This document shows, piece after piece, positions 34,190-42,688 of a DNA stretch of 64,000 bases. Source of the DNA: Desulfobacula sp. Its GTDB lineage: Bacteria > Desulfobacterota > Desulfobacteria > Desulfobacterales > Desulfobacteraceae. The DNA is taken from contig JAMPXP010000001.1 of the NCBI GenBank assembly GCA_023701135.1, positions 248,001 through 312,000 of the forward strand. The letters run 5' to 3'. The translations under genes and the position numbers were made by a program. The notes under the pieces were generated by a model. It ran no database searches and had not been told where the DNA came from. It was given only the letters and a program-made list of their open reading frames with translations. Position 1 is the stretch's first letter. Each line of letters starts with the position of its first letter.

Positions 34190-36481
34190 TTATTTCAATA
34201 TGGATCTTAACTGATTACCAAATTTCATGACATCGTTAAAGGGAAGTTTTAAATTTACATCCAGTTTTATGCCCTGAAAATGTGATCCCGGACTGGAAGC
34301 ATCGACCCTTATAAAACCGCCGAATTCTTTCTTAAACTCAAAGGGTAAAAGTCCTGTGGGTTTGCCGTCCAATTCCATATTGACAACCAGGGTATCTCCC
34401 TGGGTATTTAATGTCAATTTGGCCCATTCATAATCAAAATTCTTTAACGCCTCCCTGGCCACATCAAGCTGAGAAAATTCGGGGCTATCCATGGGGATAC
34501 CGGCAATGATTTTATCCGTATTTTCAATCACGACTTTCCCTCGGCTGCCGGGTGTAGAAAATAAGAATCCATTATTAAATGAAATCCGGCCGTCTTTATA
34601 AACCAAAGGGATTCTGCCGCTTAGCGTGCCGTCCCCTTCTGCATGGAAGGCCCCCATCTGCTTTAAAAGCTCGGTCAGTTCCAGACGATCGCAGAAAAGA
34701 GTGAGGTGATGTTCCTTGTTTTCCTGGGGAAACCGGATGGATTCCGTTGAAACAATCCCATTACACCATTTGAACCGGATATTTTCAATCAAGAGGGATT
34801 TGGCGTCTTCGAGGCTGAATTGTATTTTTGCCTCACTGATTCTGATTTTTTTGATGTCAATGGATTGAATCGTCATTGTCTGCCCTGGAACGGTCTCAGG
34901 AACCAGAAGGTTATTGAAATCAACCCGAGAATTGATGCCGTTCAGTGTTACATCCAATTCCGGAAAGCGGAGCCTGGTATCGTTTATATTCACCTGCATC
35001 CGGGTATTCAACCGGCCATGGGTGTATTCCAGAGATCCTTGAGCAGAACCGGAAAGATCCAGTTCAAAGGGCTTTTGTTTTCCAGGGGTGATTTTTTGGA
35101 TATCGGCAAAATTCAATTTAATCGGTTTTGTCTCATAATTGACAACAGCCTTGAGTTCTTTTTCAAGGTCAAATTCCGTCTTGAGCAGAACGGTAATATC
35201 AGGAAGGGTGTTAGATAAAATCCGGCCGTCAATCCTGAACCGTCCTGCATGGGTTTGAAGAATACGACCGTTTGTCCCGAAATGATATTGATCGTTATAT
35301 GTTATGGATGAAATTGAAAATTTTCCACCCGGATTTTCCGTTGAGGCCGGAAACCGGATGGGGACATCAAAAGACATTCCCGATGCCAGAGTTTTATACC
35401 GGGTGGATTGAATTTTCCCCTGAGAGGATGCAATTCGTATCCATGTGTTGGGAATCTTATTGTCATCCATGAAAAAATTCCCGGAAATCTCTATATCCGG
35501 AAAGGATCCTTCCATGACCTCATCTATGAATGAAACAGGCCCTGTATGGATGAAAAATTCAGAGGTCAGCCCTTTTGTTGTATCTATTTTAACATCATAT
35601 TTCATTTCATTTTCAGACAGCAGGGGATGGGTGATGCCAAAGGTGCCGGCGGCATTGATGAGATGGTCCTCCCTTGAAATTTTTGCTTTGAGTTCTTTTA
35701 CAGCTATATCCACCGGTTTGATGAGATCGATCCGGGAAACCTGAAGATCCCATTCGTTTCCCGGCGCAAAAGATTCCAAGGTGAAGTCGATGGCACCGTT
35801 GAACAGCATTTCATTCATATTTTTACGGATATAGGGAACAAAATGATCCATATGAAAGGATGAGGCCTCAACCCTCACATATTCAATTCCTTTTGTAAAA
35901 TCATAGGTCAGATGTGAGATAATGGTTTCTCCAAAGAGATGAATCTTTGCCTGAATCCTCATTTTTTTATCTTCCCGACCCAGACTTGACATCAGTTCAA
36001 AAGGAATCAGGAATTCATCACCCAATGCCGCAATGAGAATTTTGCTGTTTTCTACAAGGATCTTTTGGGGCAGAAACCCTAAAAAAGCCGACCCATCGAA
36101 TCGGCTTTCCGGAGATGAGGCCGCTGGAAAAGAAAGCCCTTGCAGATGAATTTGATGATTTTGATCCAGGACTGCTTTAACATTTACACCTGAAATTGTC
36201 ACTTTATCCATTAGAACCCCTTTAAAGGGTCCTATCGTATAATCGAGACGGATGGAATCAATGGACAGATCCTGACCGACTCTGATGTTTGAAATAAAGG
36301 CATTGGAAATCCCTATTTTTTCAATAGAAAAATCTAGACCTGCGGTTTTTAAAAATTCCGGGAGACTTTTTTGTACCTGTGATTCAAGGATCAACGGAAG
36401 ATTTGTGAAAAGAAAAAAAACAAGGATGAAAATGCCGAGGAGAATAAAAAGAGCGGGTCTGATGAATTTTTTAAATAGCAT
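34190..36481 (-). CDS. YdbH-family AsmA-like phospholipid transport protein
   Basis: 763 aa. One N-terminal TM (about 8-28) and a long periplasmic beta-strand repeat typical of TamB/YhdP/YdbH bridge proteins, with a conserved C-terminal dicarboxylate-transport-type region (PFEFKKEFGGFIRVDASSPG). Moves phospholipid from the inner to the outer membrane in the studied homologues. The 5' end overlaps the rhomboid gene by 11 bp. Confidence 0.88.
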   Translation of the reverse strand: MLFKKFIRPALFILLGIFILVFFLFTNLPLILESQVQKSLPEFLKTAGLDFSIEKIGISNAFISNIRVGQDLSIDSIRLDYTIGPFKGVLMDKVTISGVNVKAVLDQNHQIHLQGLSFPAASSPESRFDGSAFLGFLPQKILVENSKILIAALGDEFLIPFELMSSLGREDKKMRIQAKIHLFGETIISHLTYDFTKGIEYVRVEASSFHMDHFVPYIRKNMNEMLFNGAIDFTLESFAPGNEWDLQVSRIDLIKPVDIAVKELKAKISREDHLINAAGTFGITHPLLSENEMKYDVKIDTTKGLTSEFFIHTGPVSFIDEVMEGSFPDIEISGNFFMDDNKIPNTWIRIASSQGKIQSTRYKTLASGMSFDVPIRFPASTENPGGKFSISSITYNDQYHFGTNGRILQTHAGRFRIDGRILSNTLPDITVLLKTEFDLEKELKAVVNYETKPIKLNFADIQKITPGKQKPFELDLSGSAQGSLEYTHGRLNTRMQVNINDTRLRFPELDVTLNGINSRVDFNNLLVPETVPGQTMTIQSIDIKKIRISEAKIQFSLEDAKSLLIENIRFKWCNGIVSTESIRFPQENKEHHLTLFCDRLELTELLKQMGAFHAEGDGTLSGRIPLVYKDGRISFNNGFLFSTPGSRGKVVIENTDKIIAGIPMDSPEFSQLDVAREALKNFDYEWAKLTLNTQGDTLVVNMELDGKPTGLLPFEFKKEFGGFIRVDASSPGSHFQGIKLDVNLKLPFNDVMKFGNQLRSILK

Positions 36482-37445
36482 TTTTTATATTCACCGTAAG
36501 ATACATATCTCCTTTTAATCCGGCAGCGGTGGATTTTCCCATTCCCTTTAATTTCAGTTTTGTTCCCTGTTTTACACCCGGCGGAATTTTAACCTTGTAC
36601 AGAGGCTTATAAAATCCCCATGGAATCGTGACCAGTTTCTGGGCCCCGGTGATGGATTCTATGGTGGTCACTTCAATATTTCCGGAAAGATCCAGGCTGC
36701 CGGTTTCATTTAATGGGGTGATCATCTGCAGCTTGGGGGTGTGTTTTCTGGCCGTATATTGACCGATCTTTTTGTTCAGGCCTGTTTCCGGAACCCTTGT
36801 ATTGAATTTTACCATTAAAAACCCGGCAGCAAACCCCCCTATATGGGCCCACCAGGCAATACCGGCACCGGCGCCGCTTCCGGTGGCGTTTAAAACCTGC
36901 ATAAAAAACCAGATCCCAAGAAAAATAAATGCCGGAATCTCCACAAACCATGGAATGATGATAATGGGAATAAGGGTCAGTATCTTTGATTTTGGAAACA
37001 AAAGAAAATATGCCCCCATAACCCCTGCGATGGCGCCGCTGGCGCCGATGGTCGGCATGGAGGAAGCCGGGTTTGTTAAAAAATGAAAAAATCCGGAAAT
37101 GGTCCCGCAGATGAGATAAAACCCAAGAAACCGCAGGGATCCGAAATGCTCTTCCACATTATCCCCAAAGATATAAAGGCTCCACATATTACCCATAAAA
37201 TGAAGGAATCCGCCATGGAGAAACATATAGGAAAAAACAGAGAGGAATTGATTGGCTGTGGAAAAATACTTCGACATCTCAGGGACGCTATATTTGGCAG
37301 GCACAAGTCCATAGGTATAAAAAAAAGCCTGGTTATCAAATCCGATCTGAATCTGGACAATAAAAACCAAAAGATTAACGGCCATCAAAAAATAGGTCAC
37401 CACAGGAAGGCTGTAAGACGGCTGATTATCTCGAATGGGTATCAT
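36471..37445 (-). CDS. Rhomboid protease with DnaJ-C-like tail
   Basis: 324 aa. Residues 1-200 are a rhomboid intramembrane protease: HGGFLHFMGNMWSLYIFGD, nucleophile Ser in TIGASGAIAGVMGAYF, and His in WWAHIGGFAAG. Residues about 255-324 (PLYKVKIPPGVKQGTKLKLK ... GDMYLTVNIK) resemble the DnaJ C-terminal peptide-binding domain. The two are one polypeptide, possibly coupling substrate capture to cleavage. Confidence 0.88.
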   Translation of the reverse strand: MIPIRDNQPSYSLPVVTYFLMAVNLLVFIVQIQIGFDNQAFFYTYGLVPAKYSVPEMSKYFSTANQFLSVFSYMFLHGGFLHFMGNMWSLYIFGDNVEEHFGSLRFLGFYLICGTISGFFHFLTNPASSMPTIGASGAIAGVMGAYFLLFPKSKILTLIPIIIIPWFVEIPAFIFLGIWFFMQVLNATGSGAGAGIAWWAHIGGFAAGFLMVKFNTRVPETGLNKKIGQYTARKHTPKLQMITPLNETGSLDLSGNIEVTTIESITGAQKLVTIPWGFYKPLYKVKIPPGVKQGTKLKLKGMGKSTAAGLKGDMYLTVNIKNAI

Positions 37446-38269
37446 TGAATCACCCGTAAAATATGATCTTTTTCAAGCTCACGTTTAAATTTTTTCAGAA
37501 TCACCATCACGGCATCTTCTATAGTGAAATCCGTATCGTCCATAGATTCGAAATCGGCACAGTCCTGCAAAAGCGATTTGTTTTCAGTATCAAACCCGAC
37601 CCTGTGCCGGATATAGTCCAGAAATGTGAAATATAAAACAGAAATATCCGTCGGTTCAAGCCTTGCCATAAAGGTCCGGGTCTTTAAGGGAATGTCCTGG
37701 TACAACAGGTCCATACAGGCATTCAGATCCTGCGGAAACGCCTCCCTGAAAGGCTCGGAAGGGATATAAGCCCGGGTCTCTCTATCCTTGCGGGTATCTA
37801 GAAATAAAAGGTAAAGCAAAACTTCAAGAATGGTTTTGACATCGGCATATATACCCGGCATGGTGCTCTGCCGGGGGCCGGCCACATTCAAAACCAGGAT
37901 CTGATTCTCCAGAATAAAGGATTTTAAAATAACGGCCGCCTCAAATTCTTCAGACTGGGATAGGTCAACATAACAGTTGGGCCTTCCCATCAGCTTTGCA
38001 AATGTCCGGGTAAACTTTGATCCACCCGTAAGCTCACCACGGGAAAGAATCACTGTCCCATGGGAGTCAATGACATTGAGTTTTGTTCTTTCCCTGTAAT
38101 CCTCACTCCCGGTTTCAGTGAGCCTGTATTTCTCCTTTAAGGGGCCATCCTCTGCTCTTCGTCCCTTTGGAATCCATCCGCCATGATTCATATTGAATTT
38201 GAGGGCAATATCAAGCGCTGCTCTGTCAGCTCCCGTCTGTCCGCCCGAAACTATTTTTTTCAGCATCAC
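37442..38269 (-). CDS. Putative molybdenum-carrier (SLOG-like) protein with C-terminal extension
   Basis: 275 aa. Residues 1-150 match the putative Mo-cofactor-carrier family: KIVSGGQTGADRAALDIAL, GGWIPKGRRAEDG, DSHGTVILSRGELTGGSKFT and LNVAGPRQS. The last 120 residues form an extra, unrecognised helical domain. Overlaps the rhomboid gene by 4 bp. The molybdenum role in the family is annotation-based; nucleotide binding is equally possible. Confidence 0.82.
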   Translation of the reverse strand: MMLKKIVSGGQTGADRAALDIALKFNMNHGGWIPKGRRAEDGPLKEKYRLTETGSEDYRERTKLNVIDSHGTVILSRGELTGGSKFTRTFAKLMGRPNCYVDLSQSEEFEAAVILKSFILENQILVLNVAGPRQSTMPGIYADVKTILEVLLYLLFLDTRKDRETRAYIPSEPFREAFPQDLNACMDLLYQDIPLKTRTFMARLEPTDISVLYFTFLDYIRHRVGFDTENKSLLQDCADFESMDDTDFTIEDAVMVILKKFKRELEKDHILRVIQ

Positions 38270-38367
38270 AATCGTATCACTTGTCTTTAAACCATTCCTT
38301 TTCTATAATAACAACAAGGGGTATAAGTTCAATAACAATTTTTGTTGAATAAGAAAACCGTCTGCCT

Positions 38368-38937
38368 ATGAATATCCTTTCCAGAACCGACTGTTTCAAG
38401 CTGATCAAAACCATGGACATGATGGATCATATTATTGACCACTCGGTCATGGTATCCAATGTTACCCTTTTTTTATGTCGTGAACTCAAAAAGAACTCGG
38501 CTATGATCAACGCTGAGCTTGCGGTTTCTGCCGCACTGCTTCATGATATTACCAAAACCAGGAGTTTTTCCACCAGGGAAAACCATTCCGAAACCGGAGG
38601 GTGTTTATTAACGGACATGGGATACCCTGAAGTCGGGAGCATTATTCGTCAGCATGTGATTCTGGATTCCTATGCAGCCGAATCTCCGGTTTCAGAGCAG
38701 GAAATTGTTAATTATTCAGATAAAAGGGTCTTGCATGACAGGGTGGTTTCCCTGGGTGAAAGGCTTGATTATATCAATGTAAGATATGGCAAAACCGCTG
38801 AATTTGAAAGCCGTATCCGAATCATGCGTCAAAACACACTGGATCTGGAAAATAAGATCTTTTCCCATCTCGCTTTTTCACCGGACCAATTATCGGCTCA
38901 TATTACAAATGAAATAAAAAAGATGGATTATCCTTGA
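38368..38937 (+). CDS. HD-domain (HDIG-type) phosphohydrolase
   Basis: 189 aa with metal-binding HD motif: DHIIDHSVMVSNVT (first His), AALLHDITK (HD), ENHSETGGCLL and IIRQHVILD. Substrate unknown; small HDIG proteins often act on nucleotides. Its stop is 1 bp from the convergent response regulator gene. Confidence 0.85.
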   Translation: MNILSRTDCFKLIKTMDMMDHIIDHSVMVSNVTLFLCRELKKNSAMINAELAVSAALLHDITKTRSFSTRENHSETGGCLLTDMGYPEVGSIIRQHVILDSYAAESPVSEQEIVNYSDKRVLHDRVVSLGERLDYINVRYGKTAEFESRIRIMRQNTLDLENKIFSHLAFSPDQLSAHITNEIKKMDYP

Positions 38938-38938
38938 T

Positions 38939-39307
38939 TCAATCCACCACAAAACATTGAACAATGGCGAAAAGATCATTGATTTCAAAAGGTTTAGCCA
39001 GAAATGCATCTGCCCCGGCAATCTGAGATTTTCTTTCATCGTCGGAGAGTCCGGACATAAGTATAAAAATTTTATCTGGAGATTTTTCTTTGAATTTTTT
39101 CAATAATTCGAATCCGTTCATTTCAGGCATATCCGTATCGGAAATAACAATATCCACTTCTCCGCCCGTATGGATGTATTCCCAGGCCAATTTTCCGTTA
39201 TCAAAGGATTTGACCTCACGGTTGACGCAATAGGTCAATGCTGTTACGGTCAGATTCTTAATCAGTGCATCATCATCAACAACCAGTATTTTGACATTGT
39301 TAATTAT
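38939..39307 (-). CDS. Single-domain response regulator, unusual or broken start
   Basis: A receiver domain with phospho-Asp in DIVISDTDMPEMNGFELL, Thr/Ser switch in LMSGLSD and Lys in AFLAKPFEI. The acidic pocket (KILVVDDDALIKNL) lies upstream of the first canonical in-frame start, a TTG at 39238 that would delete it. In frame, a good AGGAGG (39320-39315) is 7 bp from an ATA (39307) and 10 bp from an ATT. Alternatively one A is missing from the AAAA run after an out-of-frame ATG. Follows the 39729 gene on the same strand. Confidence 0.6.
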   Translation of the reverse strand: MINNVKILVVDDDALIKNLTVTALTYCVNREVKSFDNGKLAWEYIHTGGEVDIVISDTDMPEMNGFELLKKFKEKSPDKIFILMSGLSDDERKSQIAGADAFLAKPFEINDLFAIVQCFVVD

Positions 39308-39330
39308 GACAAAACCTCCTTGAGAAATGA

Positions 39331-39729
39331 TCAGGCGACCCTTAATACCTCATGGAACAGCTCAATCTGTTTATTGGGAAACGCATATTCCGTAATGATC
39401 TCAATGTTATCCAGGACTGCTTCTCTTCTGTGGATGCCCAGAGGATAATCTTCGCTGACAATGGCTGCCGCCATGACGCTTAAAAGCTTTACGCGCTCCC
39501 GGAACAGGTGGGATGATGTTTTCAGTCCGAGAAAGGTTAAATCAATATTGGAAACGAGTTTATGGACAATTGAAGCCGTATCCAAGGCGGCTGCTTTTCG
39601 AAACTTTCCGGCATGATAGCCTTTTAGGGATGCTTTAATCATAATGATCATCAGGTGGAGATGCATCAGAAAAATCTCTTTTTCACCCATCTCATTCATC
39701 TTTTGATGTGCCGAGCCAAATCGTTTCAT
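39331..39729 (-). CDS. Small helical protein, unrecognised
   Basis: 132 aa, all-helical, Met/His/Leu-rich N-terminal half (FLMHLHLMIIMIKASLKGYH) and basic middle. Spacing of helices loosely recalls FliS-type chaperones, but no diagnostic motif is present. It lies directly upstream of the response regulator gene and is probably co-transcribed. Confidence 0.5.
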   Translation of the reverse strand: MKRFGSAHQKMNEMGEKEIFLMHLHLMIIMIKASLKGYHAGKFRKAAALDTASIVHKLVSNIDLTFLGLKTSSHLFRERVKLLSVMAAAIVSEDYPLGIHRREAVLDNIEIITEYAFPNKQIELFHEVLRVA

Positions 39730-39806
39730 CTTTTCTTCTTTTACAAGTCAATCCCCATAAAAAAACTCTACCAGTATTATCACATATACTGAATAGATCA
39801 ACTCTT

Positions 39807-42026
39807 TTATTTCTTATGTATTGAAATTGAGATAAAGGGCTGAATAAGCTCCATAAGCCTTTCAAGCCTTTGCTGAAGCGATAATACAAGGACTTTCCAC
39901 TCTTCTTTTTCAGAGTGTTTAAGAGTAAAAAATTGCTCTGTTTTCGTATTTAAAACCGCATACTGTTGAAATCGTTCCTTTGTTTTCTCCTTAAAATCCC
40001 GTGCGGCAGCATCAATGAGCGGGAAAAAATAATGGGCGTTTAAATCAGTCCCAAATTGTTCAAATTGTTTTTTAAAAATTTTTTGATTTTCGGCTTTGAT
40101 TTTCCGGGCGGCCTTTTTCAGGGCCGGGGTAAAGGACACCGTTGTTCGTTTATTAAGAAGGGAAAATACAAACTGCGACAGGGCTTTCAATCCAAAGCCT
40201 GCCATGACCCTGGTTTTTATTTTGGATGTATACTGGGCTTCAAAGAGACCGGCCGGCAAGTGAATATCCATAATTTTTTTTATTTCACCCAGATCTGAAT
40301 AAAAACCAAGCGGCTCCTGATTTCCTGATAAAAGCCCGGCCTTGAGGTTGGAATACTCATTTACCGGCAACAGATTGACCTGATAGGACTCAAACAGGGA
40401 CTGAAAAAAAGAGACGATCCCTTCTTCCTGCTGATTTATAAATTTTTTCAATAAAGGCTTAACCGCCTCAAGAACATACAGGTCCACCCTTCTTTGGAAT
40501 TCCTTGAATATGAGGAACAGTATCCCGTTAAAATCGATTTCCCGCCCTTGATCTTTAAATGATTCAATTTCAAATGTAAGCAAAGAAAGGTATTCCTGGA
40601 TATCCTTTAGAACACTGTCTTTATCCTGAAAAAACATTTGACGGACATGGGTCTGAATCTCATTTTTTAATCCTTGGATAGCATTGTCCAGGGAATCATG
40701 AACCAGAGTCTCAAGTCGGTGTGCATGCTGATGAAAATCTAAGATGGCCTGTTTTGCCCGTTCTTCCTTTAGAGACTCGGAAGAAAGAAGGTCAAGATAA
40801 ATATGAATCCGAAGGGTTAAATCGTTTAGAAAAACTGCGAGCCGTTTCATGGGATTAAACATTAAAAGGTCATGATGACGGCTATCAATCCTGTCCTTAA
40901 ATCGAAGTTTGAATTCATGGCTTTTCAGATCACAGTACTGGACCATCTTTGTTTCTTTTTGCCAGGATTCCAACCGTAATTTATCCTTTTTGGAAATTTT
41001 CGATGGAATATTTGAAAAATGATTCAACAAAAGCGAAAAAGAATAAAGTTCCGGCTCTATACCCAGCAAGCGCAAGTCTTCGCGAATATTGGTTTCAATT
41101 TTCAACACATCTTCAAGGGTTTCATGTTCGGTCAGGTCACAATTATTGACGAAAAAAATATTCTCCAGCAATCCCAGATGCTGAATCCGTTTCAAAAATA
41201 CCATATCGGATTCTCTTAATCCGGTCCTGGAACTGATACAGTAAACCATCAGGTTGGAAAATTCCAGATAGGCCAATATTCTTGAAAGCTGTGAAGGGTC
41301 CGTTGAATCCGCCCCCTGGCAATCGGCTATTTCGATATGGGGCTCAAGGTCTTTCACGGGTACAAAAAGACACACATCCTTGATATAAAAGGCTTTATCA
41401 GGATCACTGATATGGTCCTTATATCTTTCGAATTCCCGGGATTCAAAACAGGCGACGGTTTCATCGGATTCTACAAGATCTTTTAAGGCATCAAATCCTT
41501 GAAGGGCATGGCGGATGGAAAAGATTTCAGGGGCAGCAGCACCAAGATCCGGGTGCAAGGACCGGATAAGCGTCTGATAGATCTTTTCAAGCAATTTTCT
41601 GTCATTCTTCCGGCGGATATCAAAATCTTTTGAAAATTGATCTTCAACGCTGCCATCATGGGATGATAAAAGGGCTTTGCGTAATTCGGCATTGATCTCA
41701 TCCCAGGATTTCAAACGAATCTGCGCCTGGTTCTTTTTCCCTTTTTGTATTCTTGTGGTAATGGAAGTGACAACGCCTGCCCCTCTTTTCACAAGTTCTC
41801 TTCCCAGGAATGCATTCACAAATGTGCTTTTGCCGGATTTGATAACGCCGACAACTGCTATTTTCAATTTGTCCGAGACCAGGGTGTCGGAAATCTTTTC
41901 GAGAAAAGATTGATATTGAGCAGAGGGCTCGAGCAACCCCGGAATAGTCTGCGCAGTTTCAAAAACCGAACCGGCTTCCGCCAGGATTTTTTCAATGGTA
42001 TGGGGTTGGGTTTGGTTGGTTGTCAT
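39807..42026 (-). CDS. Dynamin-like GTPase
   Basis: 739 aa. G1 GVIKSGKSTFVNAFLG (about 60-75), G2 Thr in VVTSITTRI, G3 DCQGADS and G4-like NNCDLTE (usual NKxD altered), then a long helical stalk with a hydrophobic patch near 640 (AGFGLKALSQFVFSLL). Fits bacterial dynamin-related proteins, which remodel membranes; in some bacteria they protect against envelope stress or phage. 17 bp before algH. Confidence 0.85.
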   Translation of the reverse strand: MTTNQTQPHTIEKILAEAGSVFETAQTIPGLLEPSAQYQSFLEKISDTLVSDKLKIAVVGVIKSGKSTFVNAFLGRELVKRGAGVVTSITTRIQKGKKNQAQIRLKSWDEINAELRKALLSSHDGSVEDQFSKDFDIRRKNDRKLLEKIYQTLIRSLHPDLGAAAPEIFSIRHALQGFDALKDLVESDETVACFESREFERYKDHISDPDKAFYIKDVCLFVPVKDLEPHIEIADCQGADSTDPSQLSRILAYLEFSNLMVYCISSRTGLRESDMVFLKRIQHLGLLENIFFVNNCDLTEHETLEDVLKIETNIREDLRLLGIEPELYSFSLLLNHFSNIPSKISKKDKLRLESWQKETKMVQYCDLKSHEFKLRFKDRIDSRHHDLLMFNPMKRLAVFLNDLTLRIHIYLDLLSSESLKEERAKQAILDFHQHAHRLETLVHDSLDNAIQGLKNEIQTHVRQMFFQDKDSVLKDIQEYLSLLTFEIESFKDQGREIDFNGILFLIFKEFQRRVDLYVLEAVKPLLKKFINQQEEGIVSFFQSLFESYQVNLLPVNEYSNLKAGLLSGNQEPLGFYSDLGEIKKIMDIHLPAGLFEAQYTSKIKTRVMAGFGLKALSQFVFSLLNKRTTVSFTPALKKAARKIKAENQKIFKKQFEQFGTDLNAHYFFPLIDAAARDFKEKTKERFQQYAVLNTKTEQFFTLKHSEKEEWKVLVLSLQQRLERLMELIQPFISISIHKK

Positions 42027-42043
42027 ACCGGCGGGATAAACAG

Positions 42044-42571
42044 TTATATCATCATCATTGCTTTTTCATATCTCAATTCCGTATTGGTCGAGAAAATGAT
42101 TTCCCTTGAAATCGGACAGGTCAGCCAGGCTGAGTCATTTAATTCATTGTCCAACTGCATCGGTCCCCACCCGGCGCATCCGAGCAGGATCATATAATGT
42201 TCCGGGCCTTTTTGGAGGGCAATGGCCTCAAGAATATCCCTTGAATTGCTTAATGCAAGCCAGTCCGACACCTTAAGGCTTTCCTGCCAGTCAAAGGGAG
42301 GGCCGTGCAGAACAAACACTCCGCTGGGCTGGACCGGACCGCCTAGATAGATTTCGATTTTATCAACAATCGGATCACACTCAATTTTCAAATCCTCAAA
42401 CAATTCCCTGCCTGTCAGGAGCGGATGTACTTTATTGACAATGAATCCAAGGGCGCCGGATTCGTTATGTTCACAGATACAGGTAAGGGTCTGGGCAAAA
42501 TTGGGATCAGGAAGTCCGGGAATGGCAAGGAGAAATCTTCCCTTCATGCTTTGTGAAATTTCATCGTTCAT
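42044..42571 (-). CDS. YqgE/AlgH family protein
   Basis: 175 aa. Family motifs FLLAIPGLPDPNFAQTL, NESGALGFIVNKVH, LGGPVQPSGVFVLHG and ILLGCAGWGPMQLDNEL are all present. Its function is unclear in the family despite the AlgH name. Confidence 0.92.
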   Translation of the reverse strand: MNDEISQSMKGRFLLAIPGLPDPNFAQTLTCICEHNESGALGFIVNKVHPLLTGRELFEDLKIECDPIVDKIEIYLGGPVQPSGVFVLHGPPFDWQESLKVSDWLALSNSRDILEAIALQKGPEHYMILLGCAGWGPMQLDNELNDSAWLTCPISREIIFSTNTELRYEKAMMMI

Positions 42572-42688
42572 GAACCAGCTCCATTATGGTGTTCCACTTT
42601 GTGTTTTGTATCGTTATGAGGGATCAGTTTGAGATATTTTGATCTGCTTTGCAAGCGTTTTATCATTAACGGTACAACGACTGCCCAG

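Noticed and set aside
42572..42688. Small gene between algH and manC
   Set aside because: The available frames overlap the manC 3' end and have no ribosome site or recognisable protein.
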